The position numbers and the translations under genes are program-made. The notes beneath the pieces were generated by a model, which worked only from the letters and a program-made list of their open reading frames with translations, did no database searches and was not told the DNA's origin. From Fasciola hepatica (lineage: Eukaryota; Platyhelminthes; Trematoda; Plagiorchiida; Fasciolidae), in the NCBI GenBank assembly GCA_948099385.1, contig CANUEZ040000151.1:4968001-5032000 (forward strand): a DNA stretch of 64,000 bases, written 5' to 3'. Shown one piece after another: positions 34,322 to 45,374 of the stretch (position 1 is its first letter; each line of letters begins with the position of its first letter).

Positions 34322-34450
34322 GATAAGTAGGAATATATGACGGAGGTACAAAGGTAGCAGGAATTCAGCCAGCTAGACAGAGACGAGCCGCAGGTCTGAG
34401 CAGACCAGGAGTGTGCCTGGGTGCTATATGCGCAAAGGTCTAGATGAGAC

Positions 34451-37400
34451 CCATGCAACAATGCGGCATAGGAAGTGAGCTATATGACCCACTTTATATA
34501 CAGTGGGATTAAGAGACTTGAGACGATGAGGGATAGTGAGATATTAGAATTTTGCTGTGTGGTATGCAGAGATGCAAACCACACGGGATAAGGTAGGTAT
34601 ACCTACGAGAGTGCGCTCTTATGGGAGGAAAATCAAATAAATGGCGGCACAGTGAAACAAAAATCAGAAAGAGCACCCATGGATGCGTAGCGAGAATAAG
34701 GTAGGGGTAGGGTTGTAAGGAGTTTGATATAAAAACGCTAGATGGTTCGTATTGTAGCGAGAATCAGGGAGATATGCTAGTTAGGTCATTTAAAATGTTA
34801 TTTATTGGAATTGATGCGATGAATACCCAAAATAATCTATAGCAACAGCTCGCAATTATTACTATCAGCTGCAAGTTGATGTGCCGCAGTTGTTTACACA
34901 ACTAGGTCACTATTTCAGGTAATGGGGTGATATATACTAGGGTTGGCATAGTAATAAGTCTAAACAGTGATATGAGCAAACAAGAAAATGAGGCAACCAG
35001 AATTCCACTTCGGGGTGATCTTGATCCGTACATTTGTGAAGAAAGAGCTTTCGAAGTTGGATAAGTTTTCTAGTAGTTTTCGAATTCCTTTTCTTCGTGA
35101 ACCTCATTGTCTTTTGTGCCATGGCCGCGCTTGGTTCGCCCACTCGCGATACTCACCCACTCATTTTTCTTCTCTTCCACATCTGATCCTGCCATTAGCG
35201 CTTTTAACTCTCCCTCGGCAAAGTCCGATAGGCACAGTCATTGAACATCCTCTGGAGTGCCGCAGTGACTGGACTCAAACCCCATTTATGACGGCACTTT
35301 CTTCCTTTTTTCTCTTTGCTCTCCCCATACTGTAACTTTAAGCCTTTTTTGTTCCACTTATTCCCAAAAAATAGTTTTATATTCAGTCCGGCAATTCTGT
35401 TCCACCTTCATCTGTTTTGCTGAATCTGATAACAAAACATTTTCAAGTTCCTCCTATCTTCCCACCGCCTTTCCCATAGCCACCGCATGGCTAATAATGA
35501 CTTGCTTCTTGACATTCATCTACTCACTCTTCTTTTTCCTCTATCAGAAGTTGCCATATTGCGCTCTAACTGCCATACGGATTCGTAGCCCACAATTATA
35601 AATCCAGTTCAAAGCTCCGACAAGTCAATATTTACCAGCTAGACTTCATCTGATTTTGACCCACCAGTGTGCCTGAGGCTTAGGATCTTGAGATAGTTCT
35701 TCATCATCAATCTGCTCCTCGTATAATGCTTTATTTTTCTATGCAACACTTACCCGCGACTAATCAAGAAGTCGTTCCACCCACCTACAACCAATTTTCT
35801 ACTGAAACATTTCTCTTCCTTATTTATCAGATTTCGGTACACTGAATCCTATGATCTTTATAGTTCGTCAGTTCTCACCTTCAGCTCGCGACTTTCGGCC
35901 GGAAATCTTCGGCTCACCCGCCCCAAATTCCCCTTTCCTACTGCATTAGCTGGCGGTCAACCTCTGCAAAGCCTGTGGTGATGCCTTTCCACCAACTTCT
36001 TCGTGCCCGTGAAGTCATCCCGCATATCAAAATCGGCGGTTCTTTCACCGTCCGATTCTATTATTGGCAAGAGCAAGCCGTTAAGTGATAGCCCCAAGAA
36101 TGCAGCTACTATCTGGGTGATTGCTCCATCCTGTCTTTTCTTTCACAGCTTGTGGCAGCAACACCCCCGAAGGTTATGGCATCTGGTCTGTTGCAGTCTC
36201 ACAACAGCCATCCCCATTAGTATAGGACCCAACGGGCCACGTGTAAAGAAAAATGGATCATGGGAAGCATACCCTACGGCGTAAGTTCGCTCTTCCTGTT
36301 CTCTATAAAATAAACGAACAGAAACACCTCTGGCTGGGGAAGTCTTGGGCCAATGCTCTCTGCCTTCTTCAATGCAGACGGGTTTCTGATGGCAGCCCAG
36401 ACCCGACCCAGCATTTGGGAAACCCCAAGCTTTCGAGTGAGCCTGCAGTTCCTTTTGTCTAGACCAGTGCGGGGTGACAGCCGGCCGTCCGAGCTCTTCA
36501 CATATGATTGCCAACCCCGCCTTACTCAGCTTCAACCGTTTTAGGTTCCCCGCAAAATCCTTGACCAGCTTGCCGATAGACAATGCAGTAGTCGATACAC
36601 GATCTGAATAGCTACATAATGCAACCTCTGCTCTGACGACACCACGGCATTGATATGCCTACACTCAGCAGTTATGGGCAAAACCTCGCCTGTATTGGTT
36701 GTCGGAACGAGGGGCGTAATCATTGCACTCATAATTTAAAATCCGCAACTTCACTTTTTCTGTGTTCCCCTAGAGCCGAAGCACCAATGTTGTCCAAAGT
36801 CTGCCAACACGTGGACTTCAGTTGCAAAACCAAAATTCTCAGTGACACTAATTTCCTAAATAAACTGTTGTTCCTTTATTGCTGGGTGCTCACCTCTACT
36901 TAATTCTCCTATCCTAGGCTATAAATCAGTGGCCTCATCCTCCTTTTTCTGGCACTCCTCCGTTAGCTCGAGTCTCACCTCGCGGATTACCATCCTTTAA
37001 TAACCAATACTCACCGATTAGCGGATTTGCCTATGGTATGTAAGGGCCCTATCCCACCCAGCAGGCGAATGCATCTGATTACTCCTGACCCCATGGAAAA
37101 CCAGCATGTTCGCATTCACACGAGAAAGCCTCACCTAAGCTTTGAACATTTCTTTTCCTTTTTATAATTTCTCCGCCCTCACCTACAGCCGGGTCAACAA
37201 CCTGACTGCTTCCTTCACTTTTTTTCTCATTCCTATTTCTGACCCCACCCTCTTCTACTGTTTTTGATTCTCAACTGGGCCTCTTCACTCTTCTACCACC
37301 TATCAGCCAAACCATTTTTCACTCTGGCTAAGCATGCTTCTAACATCCCCATCATCTGCCAACTGCCCTACAAAACTGCCATTCTCTACCCGTTAATCCC

Positions 37401-39084
37401 TCATAGATCGGCCCACTGGCTGTCACGTAGCATTGTCATTCTTATTTTCGTTAGGCCGTTAACCATGACTCCCAGCTAGAACATTCTCCACACTGCAGCA
37501 TTCCTCCTATCTTTCAAAAAACATTTGTTATCTGGGTGGCCCATCAACCAAATCGAAGTTACCCATGGATTACCTTACGGACTAAACGATTTGGTCGATC
37601 GGATTGGCCATGGTTGTGCCTTAACTCACACCTGCTGACGCCTTATATGGAGAACATTACACGGCCGACCAGTGAGCATAATCCCGTAACCAGGATTACC
37701 GTCAATCATGATAGTCTCACCGGCCCACAGGATGGATCCCTAACGTCACCCATCACCTCGCACCCCATCAGCATCCATTTCCCGTACTCCATGCAAAGAG
37801 TTTCATTAATTTTGCGTTGCAGTACCGAAAATAATGATCGGAATCTGGCACCCACTGCTGCGTTCCGTACCCACTCTCCCTATTCCGTCAGCCTAGCCCA
37901 TTTTGATTGCTGAGCTCATCACGCACTACCTGCCATCAAGAGCAATCAATGTCCGCTTGAAACAAAATACCAACAGCTTGGTTATTCATTCTTTTATCAC
38001 GTATGCAGAAAATCTCACTCTTACACTCCTTCAATATCCGCTGTTCCTTCTGGTCTGGCCTCTCCCAGTCACCGCTGTATTCCTCCCTCTTCACCGCCTG
38101 TGCATATTCGCTTGGTTGCATCAGCAGCGTTTTTTTCCAACAGCGTTTCCTCGACGGCTTGTTGAAATTCCCACTTCCGTGTCCAGTCACCATTCACGCT
38201 CCTTAAGAGCATAATGCATTTCTGGTGAAGGTTTCTGCCTCCATGTGATTTTCCATATAGCATCGGAATTACCCATATACAAAGGCAAATCTGATTATCC
38301 CACTCGACTCACTTGCATTTGTATCACAGGCACCCCCCACAGTGAGTTATCAAATGGGGGATCAGTCTTCGCTATATCACACAGGCATCTCCGACTGCAC
38401 TTCGATACTACCATGTTAACCCTGTTTTTAATTTTCTTTTGGTAACACTCACCCAGTTTCTCGATATTGATTCCTCAAACATCCAGTTTGCGCCACACCG
38501 AGTCTCCTTCTTCTCTTCCCGACTCTTCTTTGAATCTCTCATTCCACCGCCCTCTCTCTATCTTCACCGACTGCAAACCAAATTTCTTAGATGGCCGTGG
38601 TCCATTCTGGACTACCGGATCCGTCGTAGACGGTCATCGGCACCCATAAGGCAAGTAGTGTTTTATTCCCGTCTCAACTTCCTGTTCATGTTGTGATGTC
38701 CGACACCAGTTGCTTTATGGGTTCTTGCAAACACAGCATTTTCACCATTCTTCAGTGTTACCTTCATCTGCATTCCTACGTCTATCTGGATAGTCATATC
38801 GCCCCCGTCCCAAATTTGAAACCGATTTGCCATAGCCGCGACGACCCTCTCCCCTTGAGTGCACTTAAACACCGTCCAACCTTTTTGCATATTTACTGCA
38901 ATTTTGTGAACCTTGAACTTAAAAGTTGTGATTACCCCACATTGCTGTGAATTACTGTATTCTCTGATCATGCCTTAAACATGTGTCCTGACAACGATCA
39001 AGGAATATACCATTTTTATTATTACCACTGCGCGTTCGTATTTGTTACCGCGAAACCTAAACGAAACCCTTCACCAAACCGTGT
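34451..39084. other. 4.6-kb region, mostly pyrimidine-rich on plus strand, unassigned
   Basis: It lies between the 5' end of minus-strand LINE-Q and the plus-strand LINE-Q fragment. From about 35150 the plus strand is C/T-rich, like the LINE 3' UTRs elsewhere, suggesting decayed plus-strand LINE sequence. Longest frames are 34988-35335 (+), 36583-36143 (-), 37536-37913 (+), 37903-38214 (+) and 38971-38663 (-). None shows a motif I recognise. Confidence 0.4.
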
Positions 39085-39105
39085 CTTGAGCCCGCTACAA
39101 TTCCA

Positions 39106-39877
39106 TATTTATATCAATGACGTTTTCTCTTCTATTCGACAAGGCACTCCTTTCCTCTTTGTCGACGATATAAAAATAGTGCCATCCTCCCTCCCTAATG
39201 ACCTATCCGTGACTCTGTGCAAAATATCGCGTGACTTACCCGTTCTCTAAACTTGGTGCGTCTCGCGGTTCATGAAATTCTCTGCGGGAAATAGCTTCCT
39301 CCTACCTTACAAGTGCACTGTAACGCCCGACCAAATTTGCCTGGACGGCCTGCCCATCCCCCTGCACCCCATGGTTGCTGATCTTGGCGTACGATACTCT
39401 TGTTTCTTTTACTTCTCAGAACAGGCATCGTTCCAAATCGCTAAAGCTAAACGAACCCTAGGCCTGATCCATTGGTGTTTCTTACTACCGGCCAGTCGCC
39501 TCTCCATGTACCTCTCACATGTAGGACCACTCCTAGAATATTGTCCCATTACCTTCAACCTCCGTCCACGTTCCTCTGTTGTATCTCGAGAACGTTCGGC
39601 ACATTTTCACCAAAACTCTGTTGGGCGTATCCATAGCCCTAACATGCCGCTAGCTCTGTAAGCTCCTACAAAGTGAGCCTCTGTGGATTCGTCGCATTAG
39701 GCTCAACCTAGTTTTTCCCTTTGAGCTAATCCATAATCAAGTCTACACCTCTTATCCTATCTGATTCGCTGCCCACTGCCCCTACTCCAACCGACATCGT
39801 GTCTTCTCTATTCCTATTCCTCATTTCAATGTCAGTCTAAAGTACCGATTCTTTCTGTCAGCCTATTCTAAAATCCG
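39106..39877 (+). repeat. Second arm of the 772-bp inverted repeat; RT pseudogene
   Basis: Reverse complement of 29473-30244, about 99% identical by eye. Its coding frames carry the same stops as the minus-strand copy, for example after SRDLPVL, so both were already dead when they last shared sequence. Confidence 0.8.
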
Positions 39878-40130
39878 ATCCCATATTTCAACTTCCATCG
39901 CATATGATCTGCTCTTCACAGCCGGCATCACTCCTGTGCTCCTTCAGTATTCTCTCCGTTGATCGACCATTATAATCCGCCATGAAAAATTCACTTGACT
40001 TTTCCCGAGTCAATTCTACACGTTTCGATCTACCCCCACCTACCTCTCCCAATCACCAATATTTTTGTCCTAGCACTGCATTGCTCTTTGCTCCTGTTCC
40101 CCGCATATCTATTTACATACATAAACGTAT

Positions 40131-40133
<3 letters not shown>

Positions 40134-40182
<49 letters not shown>
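40134..40182. repeat. (TA)n microsatellite, 49 bp
   Basis: A pure TA run in the LINE-Q 3' UTR. The corresponding site is a much shorter TA run at 22256-22270 and an interrupted one at 27359-27390, so the run has expanded in this copy. Confidence 0.95.
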
Positions 40183-40185
<3 letters not shown>

Positions 40186-41039
40186 TACATACACTTGCTC
40201 TGCTTCCTGAACTTCATTTCCGCTATTTCCCGTGCTATCATCCCGCTGACCCTAATGATATGCGTCCATTCTTTCTATATCTGTGTCTCACATTTACCAT
40301 ATCCAATGTCCTGAAATCATTTCTGCCATCTATACCACCCTTCACCTCTTCCAATGCTCGATACTTGTTCTACTTTGAGTTTTGTGCCCTGACCGCTAAC
40401 CGCCCACTGCAGTGTAACTATGTTACATTACCATCTAGTCCCTATCAATCGATCCCTCTTTGTTCTCCACCGTCTCCGCCACCGTAGTTTCCTATATAAC
40501 TTTCTAGCTTCTCTCATTTACATCTGTCAGTTTACAGATATCCCCACTTGGGCCAGTCAGGCCCTCCAGCTGACCATAAACCTCAAATCCACGGAGCATC
40601 CATTTGAATCCGCTCTTGGGTTCTTGTGAACTCTTCCCATTTTTCTTCAGTGTGCATACGTTCATCATTTATTTATCTCCCTCCTGAGCCTACCAATCCC
40701 ACTTTTGTCATGCATATTTCTACTGCTTCACGAATTTTGTCTGTTCATTCCATCGCTTGTAAACACCTGATCAAGCGGCTAGCAAGCCTCGGGCATCCGA
40801 TAAATAAACCATCCCTAATGTAATCAAACACTGTTGACAGAAATTTCGTCAAACTTGAGGAAAAAGAAGTCACCACGGGAGATGTAATCCAGCCATAGCG
40901 TCTCGCGTTTTGTGAAACGGTCTTGATCTGGAAATCAGACGATGAAAAGGGGTAAAACTGATGATACGGAAGGAGAAAAATCCGTGGAAGAACAAAAGTT
41001 CAACCTCTAGAGATAAAATATTGGCTTAGTCAGTATTGT

Positions 41040-41600
41040 GCCCGGTGGAGGAGTAATCCTTGAAGAGAGAGTGCAGAGGTTTATGTTGAAAGAAGTGGCT
41101 GGATGGACACAGGTAACTTTTGAGCGGATTTTTCACTCTCAGAAAAGTGGAATATGATGCATCAACGTGGAAATCGCAACTGGGCGACAGATGACTGTAC
41201 GATGCGTAACGTTGACATTGGCACAGACGGAGCTTTCAAAGGAGATGATTATTTAAACGACAAGTAAGTATTTACCTACTGACTGGCCCTACTTAATGGC
41301 CGAACACGATGACGAGAGTTTGCAAGTATTGGAACTGCTTGAGAGGATTTACCACAATAGAACAGCGGACATGAAAACACCGAAAAAACCAATGGATACA
41401 GTTGCGAATTACGGCGGATGGATATGGGTGGAGTCAATGATAAACCAAAAGAACAGCACAACTGCAGACGTCGCTAGAGTGATGTTGGAAGAAGTGACCG
41501 GATGGAAACAGGTAAACTGTGAGCAGATTAGTAACTTTCCGAAAAGCGGAATGTAACGTATCAACATGGGAATAGGAACAGAACGATAGATGAATGTATG
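41040..41600 (+). repeat. Tandem exon-like units, LINE-P second copy
   Basis: Two units: a partial one (41040-41260) and a fuller one (41276-41600). The fuller unit has an 86-codon frame, 41296-41556, starting MAEHDDESLQVLELLERIYH and containing GGWIWVESMINQ. It is about 47% identical in protein to the minus-strand frame at 10025-9789. CAA/GTAAGT at about 41261-41270 and CAG/GTAAAC near 41510 resemble splice donors. Nucleotide identity of about 70% with no sign of synonymous bias argues against a protein under selection. Confidence 0.6.
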
Positions 41601-42259
41601 ATGCGTGCTTATAACAGTGGTAGAGACTCGTAGCCCGAGGAAAGATGAGGTAATTGACAGTTGAAATACTATCTACCGATGTTCTTTATAAAGATGGATC
41701 ATGTGATGGAAACATAACAAAATGCAGCCATATGTATACCCCTCAGATGTGCATGTATGGGAAGGACATGACTCTTGTCAAGGTGAGTATACTGCAGTGC
41801 AACAGCCCCATGTTAGCCACCAGTAAGACTGCTGGAGAGAGCAGACCGTCGCAAAATTATTGACTTTTGGGATTCACTGGAGATAAAAGTATCTCGCAGT
41901 GAAGTAGACTGTTTTGAGACTGTAGAAAGAAAGTGTATGGAAAATTAAAAGTGGCGGTTTTGAAATATGTCAGTGGAAGTCGTAAAAAAGGGAGAGTTTT
42001 ATCTTGGGGAATGGTTAGGTTTTCAAACGGAATTGGTGAGTTGTTTGGCCGGAACCCTCGAGAAAAGTGACCATTAACGATGAGCTGAGAATGTTAGTGG
42101 TTTTGGTAGTACGCGATGATAATTCGCCAAGGAAAGTTAAGTTAGCCACGGGTGAGAAGCTTTAGGTGAGAACGGCAAATCTGGGAGCAAGTACGATACA
42201 AAGCTGGTGATAACTAAAAGTGATAATGGCATATTTTCTGCACTTGAGTTATAAAAATA

Positions 42260-42410
42260 GTGTTTATTCCGCAACCGGTGCTGGCATGCGGCGCTGACCG
42301 TGTGCCGGACTCCTGATCTGAAAACCATTCATAGGGGCTGGAGGTGCAGTTCTTCAACCTCGTTGCACCCGCACACCGTTGCGGACGTCCTGCACGCCCG
42401 AAGGTTCCTA
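42260..42410 (-). repeat. Conserved LINE 3' block, LINE-P second copy
   Basis: Shares CCGCAACCGGTGCT and TGCGGACGTCCTGCACGCCCG with the blocks at 9100-9290 (reverse), 28650-28860 and 47450-47660. It lies just downstream, on the minus strand, of the LINE-P RT C-terminus. Confidence 0.75.
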
Positions 42411-42899
42411 CAGAAAATGATTGAATAAATGAACCCTAATGGTAGTCGATAGGTGAGCTGATTAGGATTATGCTAGGACTGACGCAAGTACGGCGGAAAG
42501 TTTGATCGATGAAACTTTGGAGAAGTAATAAATACGAGGTTCAGAAAAAAGGTTGGGACTGAACTGGGAGTAACAACTCCGTGAAATAATGAACGAAATT
42601 CTGCTTGAAAACTTGGAACAAAATAGCTGGACGATAGTATTTGGGAACAAAGTAAAACACTTCATAAATGGAGGTTGAATTCCGTCGATGAACCACCTGA
42701 AGTAGAAAAATTGAGATTTAGCTTCCTCCAATGGAGAACCTAATGAGTGGGTAGGGCAAAAATGAAACTGCAGACCTAGGGTGGCCGTTTTTGGTGATAG
42801 CAGTCTTGGATGATGATCTGACTTGGGGCAGCAAAAGGATGTACATGAAATCTGAATCAGACTTGAACCATACACGGCGGTGAGATCCACTGTGCGCGA

Positions 42900-44275
42900 A
42901 GGTCTCCTGACCCGTGGATCAGAACAGCATTTCAGTAGCCCAACCTCGTACGCTCTCGATAAGTGGCCTATTGCAAGGACACCTGGTGGAAGCTTATTCT
43001 ACCTTCACTAATATTTAACAAATAGGAAGTTGGACCCCAGGCTAACTCTCGAGGATGGCACAATGACTAAATGGCTGCTGTGTCGTAACAAAAACCTGAA
43101 GCCAAACTGGTCTTGTACTACAGGGGGGGCTTCGCAGGATGTGTATTTTATTGGTGCGTGGAAAAAGGACAATTTATCCCCTATCAGTCGGAGCCAAAAA
43201 GGTCCGAGTTTAAGCAGGTCACAGAGCTGTTTATAGTTGAGACTAGACGAATAGCAAAGTATTTGTTTAGTTGGGTTGCGCTGAACATTTTCAATGGCGA
43301 TCCTTTCACACTTGCACTTACTAGAGCAAACTATTGCTTTTTACTCTAGCAGTAATTTGACGTGGGTTGTATAGACACTGAGTCCTCTTACAAGCAAACG
43401 GAATTCCTTGTGAACCAGTCCTAATAACCTGCAGGACCTAGCGGATTGAGTGCCTGTTTGCTCTGAGAAGCTGAATGTACAGGAGTAGTATATGTCCAAG
43501 TCACCTACTGATGGTTTGGTAGGGATCAGATGGCCACCTTTACTAATGCTTTGGGAAAGACGTAGCTCTCGTATGCAAGAATGCAGCTTTTATCCTCCGA
43601 AAACTTCATTAGCCAACCACTACTCCACGAATTGAGCATCCGTAAGGCCCCCGGCGTTTTCACTATAGTACCAGCCAATGAACTACGATCGAAGGTGTAC
43701 AAAACATTAACATCGTCAGCAAATTAGAAAAGATTCCCAAGGCGAACCGCGGTGAGTATATCCTTTATGAACATGAAGAACAACAACGGACCCAGTAAAC
43801 TAACTTGGATCCCACCGCTGGTTACAGGGCTGGGTGTGGAAAGTGTGCCATCAACGCTTACCACTTGACTGCGCAAGGACAAGTACGATTCTGGCCGGGC
43901 ATATGGCGGGTCAACAATGCAGTATGCCCAGTCCTTTGCCGAAGAACGAAAGTGGGACTTCCGGTCGAAGGCCTAAGACATGTTTAAGAAAAATGTGGTC
44001 AGTGCCTACCCATCATCGGCAACTATGGTACTGGGGTTCAGAAATCCAGCCACACATGTTGCGCAGGATAGAGTATTTATGAAACCTTGCTGACCTTCAT
44101 TTATAAGGTGATTTTTGAGGTGATCTATTAATTTAACTCTCACTGACTTTCTCATAATTCCCGATAGTACAGGGGTATGATTCACAAGCCATTGGTTGTC
44201 CGGTTCTTCCAGTGTTTCCTTCTCATGAGAATGAATTGGTAACTGAAATTTTCCGCCGTATAAGTTACTAGACAA
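42900..44275 (-). pseudogene. LINE-P reverse transcriptase, second copy, heavily broken
   Basis: Fingers with LIDHLKNHLINEGQQGFINT appear in 44275-44006. The palm follows, matching the 7561 copy closely at DNA level: a counterpart of MSKTFDQVSH, then TPSPVTSGGIQVSLLGPLLF and FADDVNVLYTFDRSSLAG. The thumb and a WNKLP-like remnant reach about 42970. Many stops and shifts make it a pseudogene. It extends further 5' than the copy inside Gypsy B, which is useful for rebuilding the family by alignment. Confidence 0.75.
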
Positions 44276-44469
44276 GTCTTATAGACAAGTTGAAAAAAGT
44301 CGTTAAGAGAAATGGGATATCTGAGCCTGCAATTTATTGGTGGCCGAACGTAAAGTACCCGATCCGGGGCGGTAAGACATTCTGACATTTGAAGTCAAAG
44401 GTTCGATTTCGGAGAGTGGGAACATGGCGGAAGGAAATGGCTTGTGGCAGGGTACTGGAAAAATGACGC

Positions 44470-44966
44470 TGTTGCGGGGATTTGATAGAAACCTTCAAGG
44501 TAATGAAAGGACTGTCAGGAATAAGTCGAGAAGACATTTTTTCGCTGATCCCCGAGAGAGGCACAAGGGGGCATAGCCTTAGATTACAAAGGAAACATTC
44601 GAGGCTCCAAATTAGGGCGAAGTACTTCTCAAAAAGAGTGGTACCCTATTGGAATAAGCTCCCGGAAGAGGTCATAAATACCACAACAGTGAAGGCCTTT
44701 AAGAAAGCAGTAGACTCATGTTGGGTGGCAGTATACCCCGAGTTATGTTAAGCAGCTTTTAGGGTCAGATGCAATTTACTTATTGTTTCCACCTTACTCT
44801 GCCAGGGCTGATACTGCACAAAATTTCTGCCTTTCAGAAAAAGAAAATCACGCAGTGTTGGGAGCTACGGAAACGCGCCGACAACACAACTATCTGGACA
44901 CACGATTGGCTCTAGCCACACCAAGTCCTGTGCAAACTGAACTGAACTGAACTGAACTGAACTGAA
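44470..44966 (+). mobile_element. LINE-V 3' end fragment with (ACTGA)n tail
   Basis: A short 5'-truncated plus-strand LINE inside minus-strand LINE-P. Coding 44470-44751 is open and reads IETFKVMKGL, REDIFSLIPERGTRGHSLRL and RVVPYWNKLPEEVINTTTVK, the standard end of a CR1/Jockey-type RT. About 180 bp of 3' UTR follow, ending in six ACTGA repeats at 44936-44965. Both the tail and the truncation are hallmarks of target-primed insertion. The family differs from P and Q, which end in CAT/ATT repeats. Confidence 0.82.
44935..44966. repeat. (ACTGA)6 tail
   Basis: Perfect pentanucleotide repeat marking the 3' end of LINE-V. Confidence 0.95.
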
Positions 44967-45374
44967 GAACAGATAAAACGTGTTGAGCTCTTTTGCTACG
45001 TTCAATGATTTGTCGAGATACGCGGTAATAAAGGGTAGAGAGGATTAATGGTGCTGATTCGGGGTTTGTCGACTTCAGCAGTTTAGCAAGAATCTCGACT
45101 TTCTTGGAATGACGTAAGGCCTTGTGCTCCTGTTGCAACACTTCTCTTTCTAAGTACCGTTCTATGGTATCAGATAGAATATTTGACTGAATACATATTG
45201 ATCAATCACTTGGTTCATGATAACGTACATCGGCGAAGCACAATCCACCTGGAGGGCAGCCATGTTACTCAGGTCACAGAAAACTGTTACCAGGCAGATA
45301 AGCCCAGATCATACGCCCAGTGAAGAGTTTGAGGACTTAAATACGGACTCTGGTGAGACATCTAGGACTATAAT

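Larger units (their letters stand above)
26640..34450 (-). mobile_element. LINE-Q, near full-length minus-strand copy
   Basis: Read right to left the order is ORF1 (34321 on), endonuclease (about 32100-31400), RT (about 30900-29450), conserved 3' block (28960-28650), then the pyrimidine-rich 3' UTR with a TA run (about 27360-27390). The strand is strongly purine-rich when read on the plus strand. A partly duplicated 3' UTR segment shows at 26650-26990, which resembles 27640-27850. No clear AATAAACC-type terminus was found at the low-coordinate end, so that limit is approximate. Confidence 0.75.
39085..40815 (+). mobile_element. LINE-Q plus-strand copy with internal deletion
   Basis: The RT part (39106-39877) includes FVDD and the block MKFSAGNSFLLPYKCTVTPD (39272 on). 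It stops at YSKI just before the WNKLP motif. The sequence then jumps to the 3' UTR (CATATGATCTGCTCTTCACA near 39900) and continues to the end CGGGCATCCGATAAATAAACC near 40791-40811. Compared with the minus-strand copy, about 1.8 kb (roughly 29473 down to 27630) is missing. Confidence 0.8.
40820..45370 (-). mobile_element. LINE-P minus-strand copy, interrupted
   Basis: Read right to left: an ORF2 linker (45141-44970, QQEHKALRHSKKVEILAKLL), an interruption by plus-strand LINE-V (about 44470-44966), RT fingers (44275 on), palm and C-terminus (43970-42900), conserved block (42410-42260), tandem units (41600-41040), then 3' sequence matching 10360-10540 down to about 40820, where the plus-strand LINE-Q begins. 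It follows the LINE-P copy in Gypsy B almost step by step. Confidence 0.78.

Noticed and set aside
36143..36583. 146-codon minus-strand frame as host or LINE ORF1 gene
   Set aside because: I recognise no domain, and overlapping frames of similar length exist on the other strand.
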